NCBI RefSeq assembly: GCF_900009145.1
Contig: NZ_LN889812.1
Location: 66,969-107,034, forward strand
Length of the DNA stretch: 40,066 bases
Reading direction: 5' to 3'
Source of the DNA: Planktothrix tepida PCC 9214
GTDB lineage: Bacteria; Cyanobacteriota; Cyanobacteriia; Cyanobacteriales; Microcoleaceae
Part shown: in pieces, positions 25,801 through 33,976 of the stretch
Numbering within the stretch: position 1 is the stretch's first letter
How the letters are laid out: the number at the start of each line of letters is the position of its first letter
The notes under the pieces: model-generated
What the model was told of the DNA's origin: nothing
Databases searched by the model: none
Seen by the model: the letters and a program-made list of their open reading frames with translations, nothing else
Made by a program: the position numbers and the translations under genes

Positions 25801-27986
25801 CAAATGATGGAATTTGGGATTGGTTTGATACCCATCAAGAACAAATTTGGTATTCTCCTCGACTTTTTGAAATTATGGGGTATCAACCGAATGAATTTCA
25901 ACCCACTTTAACCCAGTTCAGAAATTTTATTCATCCTGATGATCGTCAACTGGTATTTCAAGCCATTGAAAATCATCTGCGGTTTAATAGTCCTTACTTT
26001 ATTGAATATCGGTTGTTGCACAAATTAGGTGATTATATTTGGGTACGAGCTAGGGGAGAAGCCCTTAGAGATGAACAGGGAAACCCAGTGAGTATGGCAG
26101 GTTCCGTAACAGATATTACCGAACAAAAATTAGGAGAATTAGCCCTACGCCAAAGTGAAGCCAAATGGCGGCATTTAATTGAAGCTAATATTGTGGGGAT
26201 TCTTTTTGCTGATTTTGAAGGCAGAATTTTAGAAGCCAATGATGCCTTTTTACAGATAATTGGCTATAGCCGAGAGGAGTTAGAAAAGGGACAATTACGC
26301 TGGGATACGATTACCCCCCCTGAAGGTAAAGTGGCTGATCAAGAAAGGGTTCGGAAAATTTTAACCGATAAGGTTTTACCCCCCGATGAAAAAGAATATT
26401 TCCATAAAGATGGAACTCGAATTCCGGTTATTTTAGGAGCAACTTTATTAGAAGAACAAAATCAATGTGTTGCTTTTGTGTTAGATATGAGCCAACAAAA
26501 ACAAACCAAAATCGAGCTTCAAAAAGCCAAAGAACAAGCGGAAGCCGCTAATCGGGCTAAAAGTAACTTTTTAACTAATATGAGTCATGAACTTCGTACC
26601 CCTTTGAATGCTATTTTAGGGTTTACGCAACTGATGGTGCGGGATTCTACCTTAGCATCCCATCATCGAGATAAATTACAAATTATTAACCGCAATGGAG
26701 CTTATTTATTACAGTTAATTAATGATATTTTATCCATTTCTAAAATTGAAGCTAATCACGTTACCCTCGATATAACATCATTTGATTTATATCAATTATT
26801 AGCAGATTTAAAAAATACCTTTGAACTGCGTTCTAGCTCTAAAGGAATACAACTGATCATTGAGAAATCTCCCCAGTTACCTCGATATATACAAACCGAT
26901 GAACGCAAATTGCGACAAGTTCTGATCAACTTATTAGATAATGCGATAAAATTTACTTATCGGGGTTCTGTCACCCTGCGAATTAAGCCTTTAGACCCGA
27001 CTGTTAACTGCTCTAATTCTTCTGAATACACACTTGGGTTTGAAGTACAAGACACCGGGGATGGGATTGCATTAGAAGAATTAGATACCATGTTTGATGC
27101 TTTTGTACAAACCACAACTGGACGACAATCTCAACAAGGAACCGGGCTGGGACTGCCGATTAGTCGTCGATTTGTAGAGCTTTTGGGTGGTAAAATCACC
27201 GTCAGGAGTCAAGTTGGAATAGGAACTTGCTTTCAATTCACAATTCAGCTTCCTGAAATTGACGCTACAACCCTGGCGTTATCACAAACCCAATATCAAG
27301 TGATTGGACTCGCACCCGATCAACCTGAATACCGAATTTTAGTGGTTGATGATTTAGAAGCCAACCGTCACTGGTTAGCGAAATTATTACGTTCCGTGGG
27401 GTTTGATGTTGAAGAAGCGGAAAATGGGGAAATGGCTTTGATTCTGGTAGAATCCTACAGCCCCCATCTAATATGGATGGATATGCGAATGTCGGGTATG
27501 AATGGCTATCAGGCTACTCAAGAAATTAGAGCCAAAAAAGCTCAAATTTTGTTATCGACCCCCCCTGATTTTGAGCCGTTTCCCAAAATTATTGCGGTTT
27601 CTGCTAGTGTATTTGAAGAGGAACGCCAACAAGTAATTGATGCAGGTTGCGATGATTTCGTTGGTAAACCTTTAACCGAAACTACTATTTGGGAGATGCT
27701 AAAGAAACATTTAGGCGTAAAGTACACAGTTGAAGAGTTGAAGCCAAACCAAGCTGAACATCATCAAATCCAGGATGCAGTCATTGTCGAAGCTTTAACC
27801 ACTCTTCCTCCAGAATTACTGAATCAGCTTGCTATCGAGACTCAAATTGGGGATTCTGAAAAGCTTCTCAGTTTGCTAACACAAATTCCTAATTCTCAAC
27901 CGTTTTTAATTAACACACTTACGGAATTAATCAATAACTTTGAGTTTGAATTAATTCTCCATTGGGTTACACTCGCGCTCTCATGA
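22899..27986 (+). CDS. Hybrid sensor histidine kinase, Cache-HAMP-multi-PAS-HisKA-HATPase-REC
   Basis: This 1695-residue membrane sensor has a TM at ~22-44, a large periplasmic Cache-type domain (~45-355, including TRWGSFFVLGNQEDWGLNLN), a second TM (~362-385) and a HAMP domain (~385-437). Six tandem PAS/PAC modules follow (~450-1215, each ending in a DIT/DVT-type motif). HisKA has the phospho-acceptor in NMSHELRTPLNAILGF (~1228). The HATPase has LLDNAIKFT, DTGDGI and GTGLGLPISRR. A receiver domain (~1479-1605) has D in WMDMRMSG and K in VGKPL. The ~85-residue helical tail has no Hpt motif that I can see. The signal sensed is unknown. It overlaps the next gene by ATGA, so the two are translationally coupled and probably form one phosphorelay. 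Confidence 0.93.
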   Translation: MDFSQFFRSLWISQTWKKIPLRFVLIIPFVIQITATVSIIGYLSFLSGQRAIEKMSSELMDEITQRVKAHIEHLTEDTETITNLTLDYWKSENLDLNNLNLLERQLFLNLHNFKLISTILVGNEQHQFVAVSHFNGLRLWRSSPQDSSLIYDYAIDQTGKPIKLLRTFWKPSVTLRPWYQDAVKSQKTRWGSFFVLGNQEDWGLNLNTPIYEPKTGKLLGVLSAGIVSSDLSNFLSQIQVGDGGQIILIDRQGNLVADSQGKVDQHKSQNLKLINLFTSQDSLLNNIGKFLIKNYGDLQKLQTVQNLDFPIPSTTWGSLSNHYYLQVVPLNDQYGLDLLTIIVIPRSDFMAEVYAQFKQTFFLCTGIFILAIGVGSLTSRWIIKPILAVNQAAKRIAEGEIQHLRDFERSDEIGELVQSFKGMNTQLQNTLLQLKIEILKHKKTEAKLRQAQQISKLSIWEFYCQTQTTIWSPEVYQIYGLDPTVKPPQGDEILQYIYFEDHWIYRQEILEPLWAKKPFAAELRIVRCDGSIGYVEIQGEPIFDQQHKEVIRLLGTLRDVTDRRQVEITLKNQEQLLRSIYEGVEEPIFVVEVGDDGEFYYVGTNPAHERITGFSRKSLLGKTPQELKIPSWEKVVQHYQDCIDAGASICYEEVVILNGVEMFWYTSLTPLKDLQSKIYRIVGTTIDTTYIKKTERSLQSALQQIQEHFENSPLAIIEWDSQSKIKRWSKQAEQIFGWKADEVVGLSNDDFSMFHEEDKEKVYQGIQKMVSGQSSTLKMQNRNYTKTGEIITCEWFSSGIFDQRGNLTSTLSFIQDITARQQAEETLRQSEERFRSAFTNTAIGMFIVSTNCRFLQVNDAICQILGYSEAELLNLTFHEITYPDNLERDLSYVKKILEGQIKTYTLEKRLIHKKGNLVSGLLSIGLVQDRQNHPLYFVAQFQDITQRVQAEQALKESEQRFERAIKGSNDGIWDWFDTHQEQIWYSPRLFEIMGYQPNEFQPTLTQFRNFIHPDDRQLVFQAIENHLRFNSPYFIEYRLLHKLGDYIWVRARGEALRDEQGNPVSMAGSVTDITEQKLGELALRQSEAKWRHLIEANIVGILFADFEGRILEANDAFLQIIGYSREELEKGQLRWDTITPPEGKVADQERVRKILTDKVLPPDEKEYFHKDGTRIPVILGATLLEEQNQCVAFVLDMSQQKQTKIELQKAKEQAEAANRAKSNFLTNMSHELRTPLNAILGFTQLMVRDSTLASHHRDKLQIINRNGAYLLQLINDILSISKIEANHVTLDITSFDLYQLLADLKNTFELRSSSKGIQLIIEKSPQLPRYIQTDERKLRQVLINLLDNAIKFTYRGSVTLRIKPLDPTVNCSNSSEYTLGFEVQDTGDGIALEELDTMFDAFVQTTTGRQSQQGTGLGLPISRRFVELLGGKITVRSQVGIGTCFQFTIQLPEIDATTLALSQTQYQVIGLAPDQPEYRILVVDDLEANRHWLAKLLRSVGFDVEEAENGEMALILVESYSPHLIWMDMRMSGMNGYQATQEIRAKKAQILLSTPPDFEPFPKIIAVSASVFEEERQQVIDAGCDDFVGKPLTETTIWEMLKKHLGVKYTVEELKPNQAEHHQIQDAVIVEALTTLPPELLNQLAIETQIGDSEKLLSLLTQIPNSQPFLINTLTELINNFEFELILHWVTLALS

Positions 27987-28875
27987 AATCTAACTCAGCT
28001 ACCCCGTCTTTAGCCAATATTTTAATTGTTGATGATGTGCCTGATAACTTGCGGGTTTTATCTCAAGTTTTATTACAGCAAGGTTATCGAGTTCGCAAAG
28101 CAACTAATGGGCAATTTGCCTTAAATTCTGCCCAATTGATGCCCCCTGATTTAATTTTATTAGATGTGATGATGCCAGAGTTAGACGGGTATGAAGCTTG
28201 TCGTTTTCTCAAGGCAGATGAACGCACGCGGGATATTCCGATTATTTTTATTACGGCCAGAGATGATATTGAAAGTAAACTCATGGGGTTTGAAGTGGGA
28301 GGATTAGATTATATTACGAAACCCTTTGATGTTCAAGAAGTTGTGGTTCGGGTTGCCACCCAACTTAAAGTCAGTCGATTGCAAAAAGAACTGCAATTAC
28401 AAAAAGAACAGTTAGAGCAAAAAAATCAACAACTCGAACAGGAAATTAGCGATCGCATTACCGCCCAAACTGAACTCCAAAACTTAAATCAAGAGTTAGA
28501 AACTAAAGTTGAACAACGTACTCAAGAACTGAGACTGAGAAATCAAGAGTTAATTAGTTTACAAAAGAAATTAGAAATTTCTTTAAAAAAAGAACAATCT
28601 TTAAGCGAAATGAAATCTCAATTAATTACGACGATTTCTCATGAATTTCGGACTCCTTTAACGGTGATTATGACTTCTAATGAGTTAATTAAATATAAAA
28701 TTGAAAAACAACAAACTCAAAATTTAGACCGACATTTAAACCGAGTCAATGAAAGCGTTAAACGCATTGAACAGATTTTGAATAGTGCAATTGTATTGGC
28801 ACAAGCCGAATCTAATTTAATTAATTTTGAACCCCAAATTTTAAATTTAGATTTATTTACAATAACCGTATTCAA
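27983..28875 (+). pseudogene. Receiver-histidine kinase gene, 5' part, interrupted by IS200/IS605 element
   Basis: The ATG overlaps the upstream kinase stop (ATGA). The N-terminal receiver domain (~13-128) has the acceptor D61 in LILLDVMMPELDG and K in YITKPFD. A coiled coil (~130-210) rich in Gln/Glu follows, then a HisKA domain with H220 in TTISHEFRTPLTVI. After codon 297 (GTA TTC AA) the frame enters the IS and runs on to a stop at 28949-28951. The expected product therefore ends in ~25 foreign residues and lacks the ATPase domain. It cannot autophosphorylate, but could still be phosphorylated at D61. Joined to 30613-31057 it gives an intact 445-residue protein. Confidence 0.9.
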
Positions 28876-28931
28876 AGCCCACGTCTTTCAAGCGTGGGAT
28901 GTAGAATACCCGCCTTTAGGCGGAGTGAAGG

Positions 28932-29330
28932 CTAGTGAGAGTTTTGGTTAGCAATATACTTTTTGATAGTTTCACTAGAAACAGAACCAGCCGTCCCACA
29001 ATAATAGCTTCGACTCCACAAAGAAGGTAGTTTAAGTAAATGAGGAAATTCTTTTCTTAATATTCTTGATGATGCCCCTTTGATTCTGAACATAATTTGA
29101 TGTGGAGCAATCAAAGGGTGACAACTAATAAATAAATGCACATGATCAGGCATTATCTCCAGAGCTAGGACATCACATTCTAGCTCTTTTGCTTTTTGGT
29201 AGATAATTTCCTCTAATCTTCTGCTCACTCCGTTAACCAACACCCTTTTCCTCCTTTTTGGGCAAAAGACAAAATGATAGTTGATCAGACTAACTGATGT
29301 GTTTTTTCTTCTATATTGATTTTCTGTCAT
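28932..29330 (-). CDS. tnpA: IS200/IS605 Y1 HUH transposase TnpA
   Basis: This 132-residue single-strand DNA transposase has the HUH pair H63 and H65 in IMPDHVHLFISCHP and the nucleophilic tyrosine Y125 in TIKKYIANQ. The LINYHFVFCPKRRKRVL N-terminus is typical of the family. All catalytic residues are present and the length is normal, so it looks active. It is divergent from tnpB with a 35-bp gap between start codons. Confidence 0.95.
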   Translation of the reverse strand: MTENQYRRKNTSVSLINYHFVFCPKRRKRVLVNGVSRRLEEIIYQKAKELECDVLALEIMPDHVHLFISCHPLIAPHQIMFRIKGASSRILRKEFPHLLKLPSLWSRSYYCGTAGSVSSETIKKYIANQNSH

Positions 29331-29365
29331 TGTCGATACACACGATTCATCAACCTTATGTTATC

Positions 29366-30592
29366 ATGGATGACATGACAAAAATAACTCGGACGATTAA
29401 ATTGAAATTCGTGGATCTCAACCGTTGTAAAGCTCAGGTGTTTGAGCAAATGACGGCAGAAAACACACGGGTTGCCAACAAGCTGTTGTCATTGCCGATT
29501 AAAGAACGGCGTAAAATGACAACAGCTAAAATTATGTCCGAGTTAAAATCTGCCCTTGTTAACCAAGTAATCCGACATACCACATCACCCACAGGTCGTA
29601 AAACCAAACAATATAAAGTTCTTCCTGTGGAAGTTAACAACCAAAACTGGAAGTTAACCCTAAAAGGGAATACTTATTCAATTAGTTTTCCAACCCTTAA
29701 AGGTGAAAAAAGAATTCCCATTGAAGTTGCATCTCCCCATTGGCAACCTGTTTTAGACGGATTGTTAGAGGGAACAATTCAAGGGGGTTCTTTTAAATTA
29801 ATTAAACATCGAAATAAGTGGTATGCCTATCTGTCAATTACTGAGGATGTTCCAGAAGTTAAGACGGAGAAAAGATTAGGATGTGACCGAGGACAGAATA
29901 ATTTAGCGGTAGTTGCACCTAAACAGGGTTTTGGTAAGTTCTTTAATGGTCAAAGCGTTAAGCATCGGAGACGTTATTTTCAACAACGAAGAAAACAACT
30001 TCAAGAAGCTAAAAAGTTTCGAGCATTAAAGAAATGGGACAAAAAAGAACGACGATGGATGGATGCAATCAATCATACAATCAGCCGTCGAATTGTTCGT
30101 TTTGCCGAATACCATAATGCTGATGTTGTTATTGAGGATTTAGAAGGATGTCGAAGCACAATGAAACAGAGCCAAAAATCTCGTTCTGATTCCGGTGAAT
30201 CTCGACATAATTGGTCTTATTATTCTTTGGAACAGAAACTTAATTATAAGTTGGCTCTTAAAGGATTGAAATTAATTAAAAGACCTGCGCCATACACTTC
30301 CAAATCCTGTTCAACCTGTGGTTTTATTGGTAAAAGAAATCGACATGATTTCAATTGCCCTAATGGTCACTACCATAACTCTGATTTGAATGCTGCGAAA
30401 AACCTAGCTCAATGGGACGGTTTTTCTTGTCAGTTAGACCTACAGAGAGATGCTTCTGTAATGGATTCATCCGGTTTAACTGATGGGGTGCTTGGCACAC
30501 CCCTGAACTCGGTGAATACAGTCAAACAAGAGTATATTCAACTGTCTCTGCTTGACTGGACTAGATACGAGAATCCCACCCCTTTAGCGTAG
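29366..30592 (+). CDS. tnpB: TnpB, RNA-guided nuclease of the IS605 element
   Basis: A ~408-residue RuvC-type nuclease of the family ancestral to Cas12. The catalytic carboxylates are D174 (LGCDRGQNN), E257 (VVIEDLEG) and D340 (NSDLNAAKNL). The zinc ribbon has CSTC (C315, C318), but its second half reads CPNGH (C331...H335) where CxxC is usual, so it may be a CCCH site. I start it at the ATG at 29366 (MDDMTKITRT) or the nearby 29375; upstream in-frame residues are unlike TnpB. The 3' end overlaps the right-end hairpin, where a guide (omega/reRNA) would be made. Confidence 0.92.
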   Translation: MDDMTKITRTIKLKFVDLNRCKAQVFEQMTAENTRVANKLLSLPIKERRKMTTAKIMSELKSALVNQVIRHTTSPTGRKTKQYKVLPVEVNNQNWKLTLKGNTYSISFPTLKGEKRIPIEVASPHWQPVLDGLLEGTIQGGSFKLIKHRNKWYAYLSITEDVPEVKTEKRLGCDRGQNNLAVVAPKQGFGKFFNGQSVKHRRRYFQQRRKQLQEAKKFRALKKWDKKERRWMDAINHTISRRIVRFAEYHNADVVIEDLEGCRSTMKQSQKSRSDSGESRHNWSYYSLEQKLNYKLALKGLKLIKRPAPYTSKSCSTCGFIGKRNRHDFNCPNGHYHNSDLNAAKNLAQWDGFSCQLDLQRDASVMDSSGLTDGVLGTPLNSVNTVKQEYIQLSLLDWTRYENPTPLA

Positions 30593-30612
30593 CGCAGGGG
30601 TGGGAGTGTCAA
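30520..30612 (+). ncRNA. Predicted TnpB guide RNA (omega/reRNA) at the IS right end
   Basis: In characterised IS200/IS605 elements, the guide RNA covers the 3' end of tnpB and the right-end hairpin, and its guide is the flanking host sequence beyond the element. Here the hairpin is at 30575-30604, the element ends at 30612, and the guide would begin CAACAGATCC or nearby in the interrupted kinase. The 5' limit given is arbitrary. This rests on family knowledge and position only. Confidence 0.45.
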
Positions 30613-31057
30613 TCAACAGATCCTAGAAGATTGGAAATCTCTCGAAAACCAATCCCATCCCATAAAATTATCTATTAAAGGGAATCATCCTGAAATCTTT
30701 AAAGCTGATCCCAATTTTCTTAAACAAATTTTAATTAATTTACTAACCAATGCAATTCGTTATTCTCCAGAGGGAGGGACAATTAATCTGGAACTGATTT
30801 ATCAACCCACTGAAGTTATCTTTAAAATTCGAGATCGGGGAATTGGCATTCCTGAATCTGAACTAGACCAAGTATTTGATGCCTTTTATCGTGGCAGTAA
30901 TGCGGATTCTATCTCAGGAACTCCCGGTGCTGGATTAGGATTAACTGTTGTTAAACGCCTTGTAAAACTCCATCAAGGAACAATAACTCTGGAAAGCATT
31001 CTCAACCAAGGAACAATCGTTACCCTTTCTTTACCTGTTTCAGAGGTTAAGAGTTGA
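30613..31057 (+). pseudogene. Receiver-histidine kinase gene, 3' part (ATPase domain)
   Basis: This is the downstream fragment of the gene starting at 27983. It encodes QQILEDWKSLE, then a HATPase_c domain with the N-box QILINLLTNAIRYSPEGG, G1 IRDRGIGIPE and G2 GAGLGLTVVKRL, ending at TGA 31055-31057. No start codon suits independent expression. Fused in frame to 27983-28875 it completes a 446-codon gene. No stop codon or frameshift has accumulated in either half, which suggests a recent insertion. Confidence 0.9.
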
Positions 31058-31087
31058 CGCTCAACCGTCAACCCTTAACAAACTCCC

Positions 31088-32512
31088 TTAAGTTGTTTCC
31101 GTAGACGGAGATGGAGTTTCAGTTTTAAACACAATTCGCAGTAACGGAGGCGCTAAAAATGTAGTGAGGATAACCATCAAAATAATCGCCACATCCAAAG
31201 CGGGAGATAAGGCACCACTGGCAGAACCAACGGCGGCGAAGACTAATCCCACTTCTCCTCGTGGAATCATCCCAACGCCAATTCCTAAACGATTGGGTTT
31301 ATCCAAACCAAATACCCCCCAACCTGCTGAGATTTTGCCAACAATTGCCACCACAATTAAAAACACAGCAATAATTAATCCTTCCCGATTTTCAGGAACA
31401 GCCGGGTTTAAAACACTTAAATCCGTTTTTGCCCCAACCGCTACAAAAAATACCGGAACAATTACATCGGCAATCGGTTTAATTAGCTCTTCTAACTCCT
31501 TACCTGGTTCAGTTTCATCTAACACTAACCCGGCGGCAAATGCCCCTAGAATGGCTTCTAAGTGAATTGCACCCCCAATATAGGCTAAAAGAAACGCTAA
31601 AATTAAGGCAGGAACCACAACCCGACCTCGTGTTTTAAATTGTGAGGCAAGAGCAACAAAAGTTCCATTAAAAAACTTGCCTAAAACAATCGCACCGATA
31701 ATAAAAACACTAGCACTAATAATCAAATAAATGATATTAGCAATATCAATTTCGCCTGTTTTTGCCAAACTGGCAACAACCGCTAAAATCAAAATTCCTA
31801 ACACATCATCAATCACCGCCGCACCCAAGATAATTTGACCTTCTTGGGTAGACAAACAACCAATTTCTGATAGAACCCTAGAGGTAATTCCGATACTGGT
31901 AGCCGTCAACGCAGCACCCGCAAATACTGCCGGAATGACGGGAACATGGAAGATGGCAATTAATCCCACCGTTCCTGCAACAAAGGGAACAACAACCCCC
32001 AAACAAGCCACAATAAAAGCTTGAATTCCTACAGCCAGCAGTTGTTCAATATTGGATTCTAAACCAATTTCAAACAACAGAATAATCACACCGAGTTCGG
32101 ATAAAATCTCTAAAACTTCACTTTGAGATTTAAACGTTGCTTCTGCTGCATCGGGGCTTAAGCCGGCGGTCGTTTCCAGAATACTAATAATCAGTGAACG
32201 AGAACTATCAATTCCCCCTTCTGGAAAAACCACTAAATGCAGGGCAGAAACCCCAATAATTACCCCTCCCAGCAATTCTCCCAAAACCGGAGGAAACCCT
32301 AACCAGTTGGCAAACTCTCCCCCTGCTTTACTGGCTACAAAAATCGCCACTAAACTCAGCAGAACCCCCAGTAATACCATTGTTGATTCTGCTTCCCCTG
32401 GATGGCCAGCTTCCGTCGCCGTTCCCAAAATTGGGAAAAATCCCAATTCAAACCTTGAGAACATAGAACCCAACGGGAAAACCCCTGTAACTAGATCCAC
32501 AGTTAACTCCAT
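31088..32512 (-). CDS. nhaS3: Na+/H+ antiporter, CPA2 family (NhaS3-like)
   Basis: A 474-residue membrane protein with about 12-13 hydrophobic spans. The CPA2 ion-binding pair is GAAVIDDVLGILIL, and other family signatures are GFPPVLGELLGGVIIG, LEIGLESN-type (LLFEIGLESN), ATSIGITSRVL and GMIPRGEVGLVFA. In Synechocystis the homologous NhaS3 is an essential thylakoid Na+/H+ antiporter. The similarity is by eye, so the symbol is given with moderate confidence. The ~35 residues before the first conserved span are a little longer than usual. The gene is convergent with the interrupted kinase. Confidence 0.85.
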   Translation of the reverse strand: MELTVDLVTGVFPLGSMFSRFELGFFPILGTATEAGHPGEAESTMVLLGVLLSLVAIFVASKAGGEFANWLGFPPVLGELLGGVIIGVSALHLVVFPEGGIDSSRSLIISILETTAGLSPDAAEATFKSQSEVLEILSELGVIILLFEIGLESNIEQLLAVGIQAFIVACLGVVVPFVAGTVGLIAIFHVPVIPAVFAGAALTATSIGITSRVLSEIGCLSTQEGQIILGAAVIDDVLGILILAVVASLAKTGEIDIANIIYLIISASVFIIGAIVLGKFFNGTFVALASQFKTRGRVVVPALILAFLLAYIGGAIHLEAILGAFAAGLVLDETEPGKELEELIKPIADVIVPVFFVAVGAKTDLSVLNPAVPENREGLIIAVFLIVVAIVGKISAGWGVFGLDKPNRLGIGVGMIPRGEVGLVFAAVGSASGALSPALDVAIILMVILTTFLAPPLLRIVFKTETPSPSTETT

Positions 32513-32550
32513 CTAACTCACCCCAATTACTTTAGCGGAAACAGACACAG

Positions 32551-32590
32551 GGGGACAAGGGGATGAGGGGATGAGGGGATGAGGGGAGGG
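32551..32590. repeat. GGGGATGA tandem repeat
   Basis: Three near-perfect GGGGATGA units with related GGGGACAA and GGGGAGGG units on either side, in the spacer upstream of the antiporter start. This is one of several short tandem repeats in the intergenic regions of the window. Confidence 0.8.
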
Positions 32591-32660
32591 ATGGGAAATT
32601 ATTAACTTCTGTACAGACGCGCCAAACCTGGAGTGATATCGTGGAGTCCGAGTCCGTCTA

Positions 32661-32709
32661 ATAACTGATAACTGATAACTGATAACTGATAACTGATAGC
32701 TGATAACTG
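32661..32709. repeat. Heptamer tandem repeat (ATAACTG)7
   Basis: Seven units, one with a G variant (ATAGCTG). On the minus strand it reads CAGTTAT, beginning at the base after the TAA stop of the nitrilase gene. This is exactly the arrangement seen after arsS at 15567. Confidence 0.95.
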
Positions 32710-33522
32710 TTAACTAAAGACTCGATGTTGGAGGCTGGGCATTTGGCGGCGGACTTGTTCAAGACGGACTGGATCAATTTCTGCGATCGCCACCCCTGGT
32801 TTATCTCCCCCATCAGCGAGGACAGCCCCCCAAGGATCAAGAATCATGGCATGACCATGAGTATATCGACGGCCATAATGACACCCAGTTTGAGCAGGTG
32901 CAATCACATAACAGGTATTTTCGATCGCTCTGGCTTTGAGGAGAATTTCCCAGTGATCCTTTCCGGTATAGGCGGTAAAAGCAGCCGGGACAAATAAAAT
33001 TTCTGCTCCCTTTTGGGATAAATGGCGATAAAGTTCAGGAAATCGGACATCATAACACACCGATAATCCTAAATTTCCCAATTCTGGGGAATCATAAACC
33101 GGAGGTAAAACACTTCCGGCCATCACCGTATTAGATTCGCGATAAGTATTGCCATCGGGTAAATTAACATCAAAGAGATGAACTTTCTGATAACGCGCTA
33201 ATTCCTGACCATTAGACCCCATCAACACCGCCGTATTGTAGACTTTGCCATCTGTTGTGGGAACTGGAAAACCCCCAGCTAAAAGCGTAATTTGAAACCG
33301 TTGGGTAATCGTTTTGAGAAATTTTTCGGTTTTTTGGGCAATGATTTCAGCTTGAGCCAGTTTCTCGGCTTCTTCACCCATAAAGGGAAAATTCTCAGGT
33401 AAGCTGACTAACTCCGCCCCCTGACGAACTGCTAAATCAATCAATTCTTCTGCCTCTGCTAGATTTTTATCTAACCAAGGCGTACTGGTCATTTGAATAG
33501 CCGCAGCAAGATAGGATTTCAT
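32710..33522 (-). CDS. Nitrilase-superfamily amidohydrolase (Nit1-like)
   Basis: A 270-residue carbon-nitrogen hydrolase with the full catalytic triad: E43 in SLPENFPFMG, K114 in YQKVHLFDV and C157 in LSVCYDVRFPELYR. The CYDVRFPELYR context is typical of the Nit1/omega-amidase branch. That branch repairs metabolites such as deaminated glutathione or alpha-ketoglutaramate; the substrate is inferred only. The length is normal and the protein is cytoplasmic. The last codons (RVFS, stop) abut a heptamer repeat that supplies the stop codon context. Confidence 0.88.
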   Translation of the reverse strand: MKSYLAAAIQMTSTPWLDKNLAEAEELIDLAVRQGAELVSLPENFPFMGEEAEKLAQAEIIAQKTEKFLKTITQRFQITLLAGGFPVPTTDGKVYNTAVLMGSNGQELARYQKVHLFDVNLPDGNTYRESNTVMAGSVLPPVYDSPELGNLGLSVCYDVRFPELYRHLSQKGAEILFVPAAFTAYTGKDHWEILLKARAIENTCYVIAPAQTGCHYGRRYTHGHAMILDPWGAVLADGGDKPGVAIAEIDPVRLEQVRRQMPSLQHRVFS

Positions 33523-33559
33523 TGAACAATATATATCGAAAATTAAATACAGTTAATCC

Positions 33560-33645
33560 TTAAGGGTTGACGGTTGAGGGTTGAGGGTTGACGGTTGAAA
33601 GTTGACCCTTAACTCACAACCGACAACTGACAACCGACAACCAAA
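33560..33645. repeat. GGTTGA/TCAACC degenerate repeat with inverted halves
   Basis: The left half is made of GGGTTGA and ACGGTTGA units and the right half of ACAACCGACAACTG units in the opposite sense. The whole can therefore fold back on itself. It occupies the spacer between the nitrilase gene start and the psaJ stop. A related run (GTTGACGCTCAACCGTCAACC) is near 31052-31072. Confidence 0.65.
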
Positions 33646-33668
33646 ACCCCATTTAACTCAAGGTTAAA

Positions 33669-33797
33669 TTACGGCATAGGGTGGAAAAGTAAATCGGGGA
33701 AAAAGCGATTAAATTCGATTAAAATTCCCGCAGTAACGGCCATCCAAGCGGCGGCTAAAACAGGGGCTGTTGAAAGATATTTCAGGAAATACTGCAT
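33669..33797 (-). CDS. psaJ: Photosystem I subunit IX
   Basis: A 42-residue one-span membrane protein: [18 protein letters not shown], hydrophobic core, [16 protein letters not shown]. This is the classical PsaJ sequence and length. It sits in the thylakoid membrane, binds chlorophyll and stabilises PsaF. It lies downstream of psaF on the same strand (179-bp gap), the standard cyanobacterial psaFJ order. GGAGAAAAA precedes the ATG. Confidence 0.96.
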   Translation of the reverse strand: MQYFLKYLSTAPVLAAAWMAVTAGILIEFNRFFPDLLFHPMP

Positions 33798-33976
33798 GAG
33801 TTTTTTCTCCTAAGTTTGCAACCGTGTGAAAAAGAATTAATCAGTTAAAAGAAAGCAGAATTCACAAAGAGTATTGGTACATAAACAAATCTTGTTTATG
33901 AATCGATTAGATAGAAAATTTTCAGGTAATAAAGTTAACCTAAATTTTCCCCAATCTTTGGATGAGAATTCTGCAA

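Larger units (their letters stand above)
28876..30612. mobile_element. IS200/IS605-family insertion sequence, 1737 bp
   Basis: The element carries divergent tnpA (minus) and tnpB (plus). The left end has two hairpins: CCCACG/CGTGGG (28878-28898) and CCGCC/GGCGG (28910-28923). The right end has a long hairpin with arms CCCACCCCT/AGGGGTGGG (30575-30604), followed by GTGTCAA. It lies directly after a TTCAA pentamer (28871-28875) with no target duplication, as expected for HUH Y1 transposition. Removing 28876-30612 restores the host frame exactly. Boundaries are ambiguous by up to four bases because TCAA occurs at both ends. Confidence 0.93.
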
